A program made the translations under genes and the position numbers. Under the pieces are notes generated by a model. That model saw only the letters and a program-made list of their open reading frames with translations. It ran no database searches and was not told the DNA's origin. This document shows positions 6,260 to 7,625 of a stretch of 7,625 nucleotides of DNA, piece after piece. The stretch covers positions 1 through 7,625 of the forward strand of contig JABJQI010000187.1 of the NCBI GenBank assembly GCA_018663485.1, read 5' to 3'. How positions within the stretch are numbered: the stretch's first letter is position 1; each line of letters begins with the position of its first letter. This stretch comes from Opitutia bacterium. Lineage in GTDB: Bacteria > Verrucomicrobiota > Verrucomicrobiia > Opitutales > Coraliomargaritaceae.

Positions 6260-7084
6260 ATGCAACGCTTTAAACCATGCCTGCTCTGCCTCGGCTTACT
6301 CATCGCTGCGCTCGCAACTCTCTCAGCTGACCAGCCGATTATGAATATGATGCCGCGCTGGGATGGCGGTTACGGCTTCCAAGTACTCGCAGATACCATT
6401 CACCGTAGTGATTTAAAGCAGGGCAAGGATGTGGTCGGTGATGGCTTCAGCGAAGACATCAACCAAGTCCACCTGCAAGGCGTCTACACCTGGCACCGCT
6501 CGGTCCGGCTCACCTTCAAACTGCCCTATGTCATTGATGCACGGCGCGAAGTGTTGGATACCAATGGAGACAAAATCGTGCAGCACGATCAGGGCCTGGG
6601 CGATTTAACCTTGGCGCTGCCCTTAAAGCACTACTTCAACCTAGCCACCCGCAGCGGCAACTGGACCGTGGCTCCACAACTGCGTGTGCCGCTCGGCAGC
6701 CAGGACAACAGCTACCAAGTTGCCGATCGGGTATGGGGCACCGGCATCTCGGTTGGCTACGAGACCGAGACGTATCATTTGTTCCTTGCCACCAGCGCAA
6801 GCGCCTGGGTGTTTGAAGATCCCAAACCGGCCGAGTGGACTTGGTCGCTCGACATCGGTTGGAATGCCAGAGACAACATGCAGCTGCTCTGGGAGAGCGA
6901 CTTTAAATGGGACGCTGATGACGCCATGACACTCTCCGCCGGCCCCGCACTCTACTGGCGCTGGAATGACCACACGCACATCCGCATCGAGTGGAAGCAT
7001 GACTTTATTTCCGACGTCAACCGGCACGCGCCAGACCACGGCAACGGTGACCGCCTGAGTGGTGGCATCGGCTTCGTCTTTTAG
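6260..7084 (+). CDS. Outer-membrane beta-barrel protein, transporter/porin-like
   Basis: This 274-residue protein has a signal peptide (residues 1-23, cleavage about LSA|D). The rest is built of alternating amphipathic strands rich in Trp, Tyr and charged turns, for example VRLTFKLPYVI (82-92), WTVAPQLRVPLG (135-146), GTGISVGYETETYHLFLATSASAWVF (160-185), TLSAGPALYWRW (224-235) and HIRIEWKHDFI (240-250). It ends in GGIGFVF, a C-terminal Phe typical of Bam-assembled outer-membrane barrels. The motifs NMMPRWDGGYGFQ (29-41) and QGLGDLTLALPLKHYF (111-126) recall the broad 'MetA-pathway of phenol degradation/transporter' barrel family. The number of strands and the substrate cannot be read. The close spacing behind the HMA gene suggests a role in metal export, uptake or sensing rather than phenol use, which is inference. 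Confidence 0.82.
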   Translation: MQRFKPCLLCLGLLIAALATLSADQPIMNMMPRWDGGYGFQVLADTIHRSDLKQGKDVVGDGFSEDINQVHLQGVYTWHRSVRLTFKLPYVIDARREVLDTNGDKIVQHDQGLGDLTLALPLKHYFNLATRSGNWTVAPQLRVPLGSQDNSYQVADRVWGTGISVGYETETYHLFLATSASAWVFEDPKPAEWTWSLDIGWNARDNMQLLWESDFKWDADDAMTLSAGPALYWRWNDHTHIRIEWKHDFISDVNRHAPDHGNGDRLSGGIGFVF

Positions 7085-7100
7085 GCAACGCTCATTGCCT
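7083..7100 (+). terminator. Hairpin at the end of the beta-barrel gene, possible terminator
   Basis: AGGCAA, a 6-base loop CGCTCA, then TTGCCT forms a perfect 6-bp stem beginning in the stop codon. No T-run follows, so it is a weak intrinsic terminator at best. It may instead act as a 3'-end stabilising structure. Confidence 0.35.
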
Positions 7101-7193
7101 TGCAAAAGCAGCCCCCGCGGCAGGCAGCCCTCATTTAATTAGCAAGATACAACTGCTAAACCCGCTTCAGCGGTCCCTCCTTCGGCCATGTGT

Positions 7194-7420
7194 ATTCTCA
7201 CTGCCACGCCGCATCCGGATCAGTACCAGGCTTAGTGCATTTTCCGCACTGCCCCGAATCCAGCACGCCAGCAGTGACGCATGCTTTGGTCATTTTGTTT
7301 TAAATCATGCACCCCCTTGGACAGCTATTGTCCTAGGCTCTTGGCTACAATACCTGCTAATTTTGATACACACACCACAACCGATGGCCACCGGCACGCC
7401 CTTTATTATGCCCCTGGTCT
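7194..7420 (+). repeat. Dispersed intergenic 'head' element, copy B
   Basis: This is the second copy of the element at 2896-3118, in the same orientation. It has the same order of conserved blocks and the identical 22-base core (7328-7349), and GCCACCGGCAC recurs at 7387-7397. The distance from head start to array start is about 227 bases here and 223 in copy A. The copies have diverged by many substitutions and several small indels, so they are not a recent duplication or assembly artefact. Of the gap 7085-7513, only 7101-7193 is left unexplained; I see nothing clear in it. Confidence 0.8.
7315..7337 (+). other. Conserved hairpin in head copy B
   Basis: CCT-T-GGAC, loop AGCTATT, GTCC-T-AGG is the counterpart of 3013-3035. 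All seven base pairs are retained, while the loop and the mismatch position differ. Confidence 0.45.
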
Positions 7421-7511
7421 CTTAAACCTTCGCACCTTCCCACTTTCGCACTTTCGTACCCTCCAGACTCCCACCTCAAGTCTCCCACCTCCCACCTCAA
7501 GTCTCCCAACC
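7421..7511 (+). repeat. Tandem octamer array behind head copy B
   Basis: Units are CTTAAACC, TTCGCACC, TTCCCACT, TTCGCACT, TTCGTACC, then CTCCAGAC, TCCCACC, TCAAGTC, TCCCACC, TCCCACC, TCAAGTC, TCCCAACC. TTNNNACC-type units are again followed by TC-rich units, the latter mostly in a 7-base form. The array ends two bases before the ATG of the next gene, so it would form most of that gene's 5' leader. Confidence 0.88.
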
Positions 7512-7513
7512 CC

Positions 7514-7625
7514 ATGCGCTTTCTTCTTCTAACTCTTCTTTGCATACTCACCGCTCAATCTGCCCACGCTGATTATTCGACCCACTTCATTCGCTATAAA
7601 GCCGAGCCCGACCTTTCGCGGATCG
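7514..7625 (+). CDS. N-terminus of an exported protein, cut by window end
   Basis: An open frame starts at 7514 with MRFLLLTLLCILTAQSAHA followed by DYSTHFIRYKAEP and runs off the window after 37 codons. The first 19 residues are a clear signal peptide with an AHA cleavage site, which supports the start even though there is no Shine-Dalgarno and the octamer array abuts the ATG. The mature part is too short to identify. Confidence 0.7.
   Translation, partial: MRFLLLTLLCILTAQSAHADYSTHFIRYKAEPDLSRI

Overview
The window looks like a chromosomal accessory region of a Gram-negative bacterium. The coding sequences sit on the + strand. Two type I restriction-modification genes are followed by a KilA-N DNA-binding gene and then by genes for exported or envelope proteins. 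Several signal peptides, a predicted outer-membrane beta-barrel with a terminal Phe, start codons mostly lacking Shine-Dalgarno sequences, and pyrimidine-rich short-repeat intergenic DNA are compatible with a marine Verrucomicrobiota (Opitutae-like) genome. That assignment is an impression, not a demonstrated fact.

Layout: (1) 2-1528, hsdM, missing only its extreme N-terminus, overlaps by 8 bases (2) 1521-2828, hsdS with two target recognition domains. No hsdR is visible. (3) 2829-3460 has no convincing gene. It holds an approximately 225-base conserved 'head' (2896-3118) followed by a tandem array of degenerate 8-base units (3119-3253) and a second, related array (3268-3360). (4) 3461-4288 encodes a KilA-N domain protein. 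(5) 4306-4368 is a short octamer array without a head. (6) 4387-5586 encodes an exported protein with one Asp-rich, calcium-loop-like motif. (7) 5587-5839 is intergenic, with a TGTAA-N6-TTACA dyad and a perfect TATAAT box. (8) 5840-6253 and 6260-7084 form an apparent two-gene operon: a periplasmic heavy-metal-associated (HMA, CxxC) protein and an outer-membrane beta-barrel protein. (9) 7085-7513 holds a second copy of the head (7194-7420) and another octamer array (7421-7511). The array runs to within 3 bases of the start of (10) another exported protein, cut by the window end.

The most interesting element is the head-plus-octamer-array unit. Two diverged direct copies of the head, sharing a 22-base identical core and a conserved small hairpin, each lead at nearly the same distance into a polar, bipartite array. 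TTNNNACC-type units come first, then TCAGGTCT/CTCCCACC-type units. All three arrays point the same way and lie in front of a gene. This looks like a dispersed, structured, non-coding element family of unknown function.

The hsd genes could give N6-adenine methylation, plus restriction if an hsdR lies outside the window. The KilA-N protein may belong to the same defence locus. The HMA/beta-barrel pair suggests handling of a soft metal ion in the envelope.
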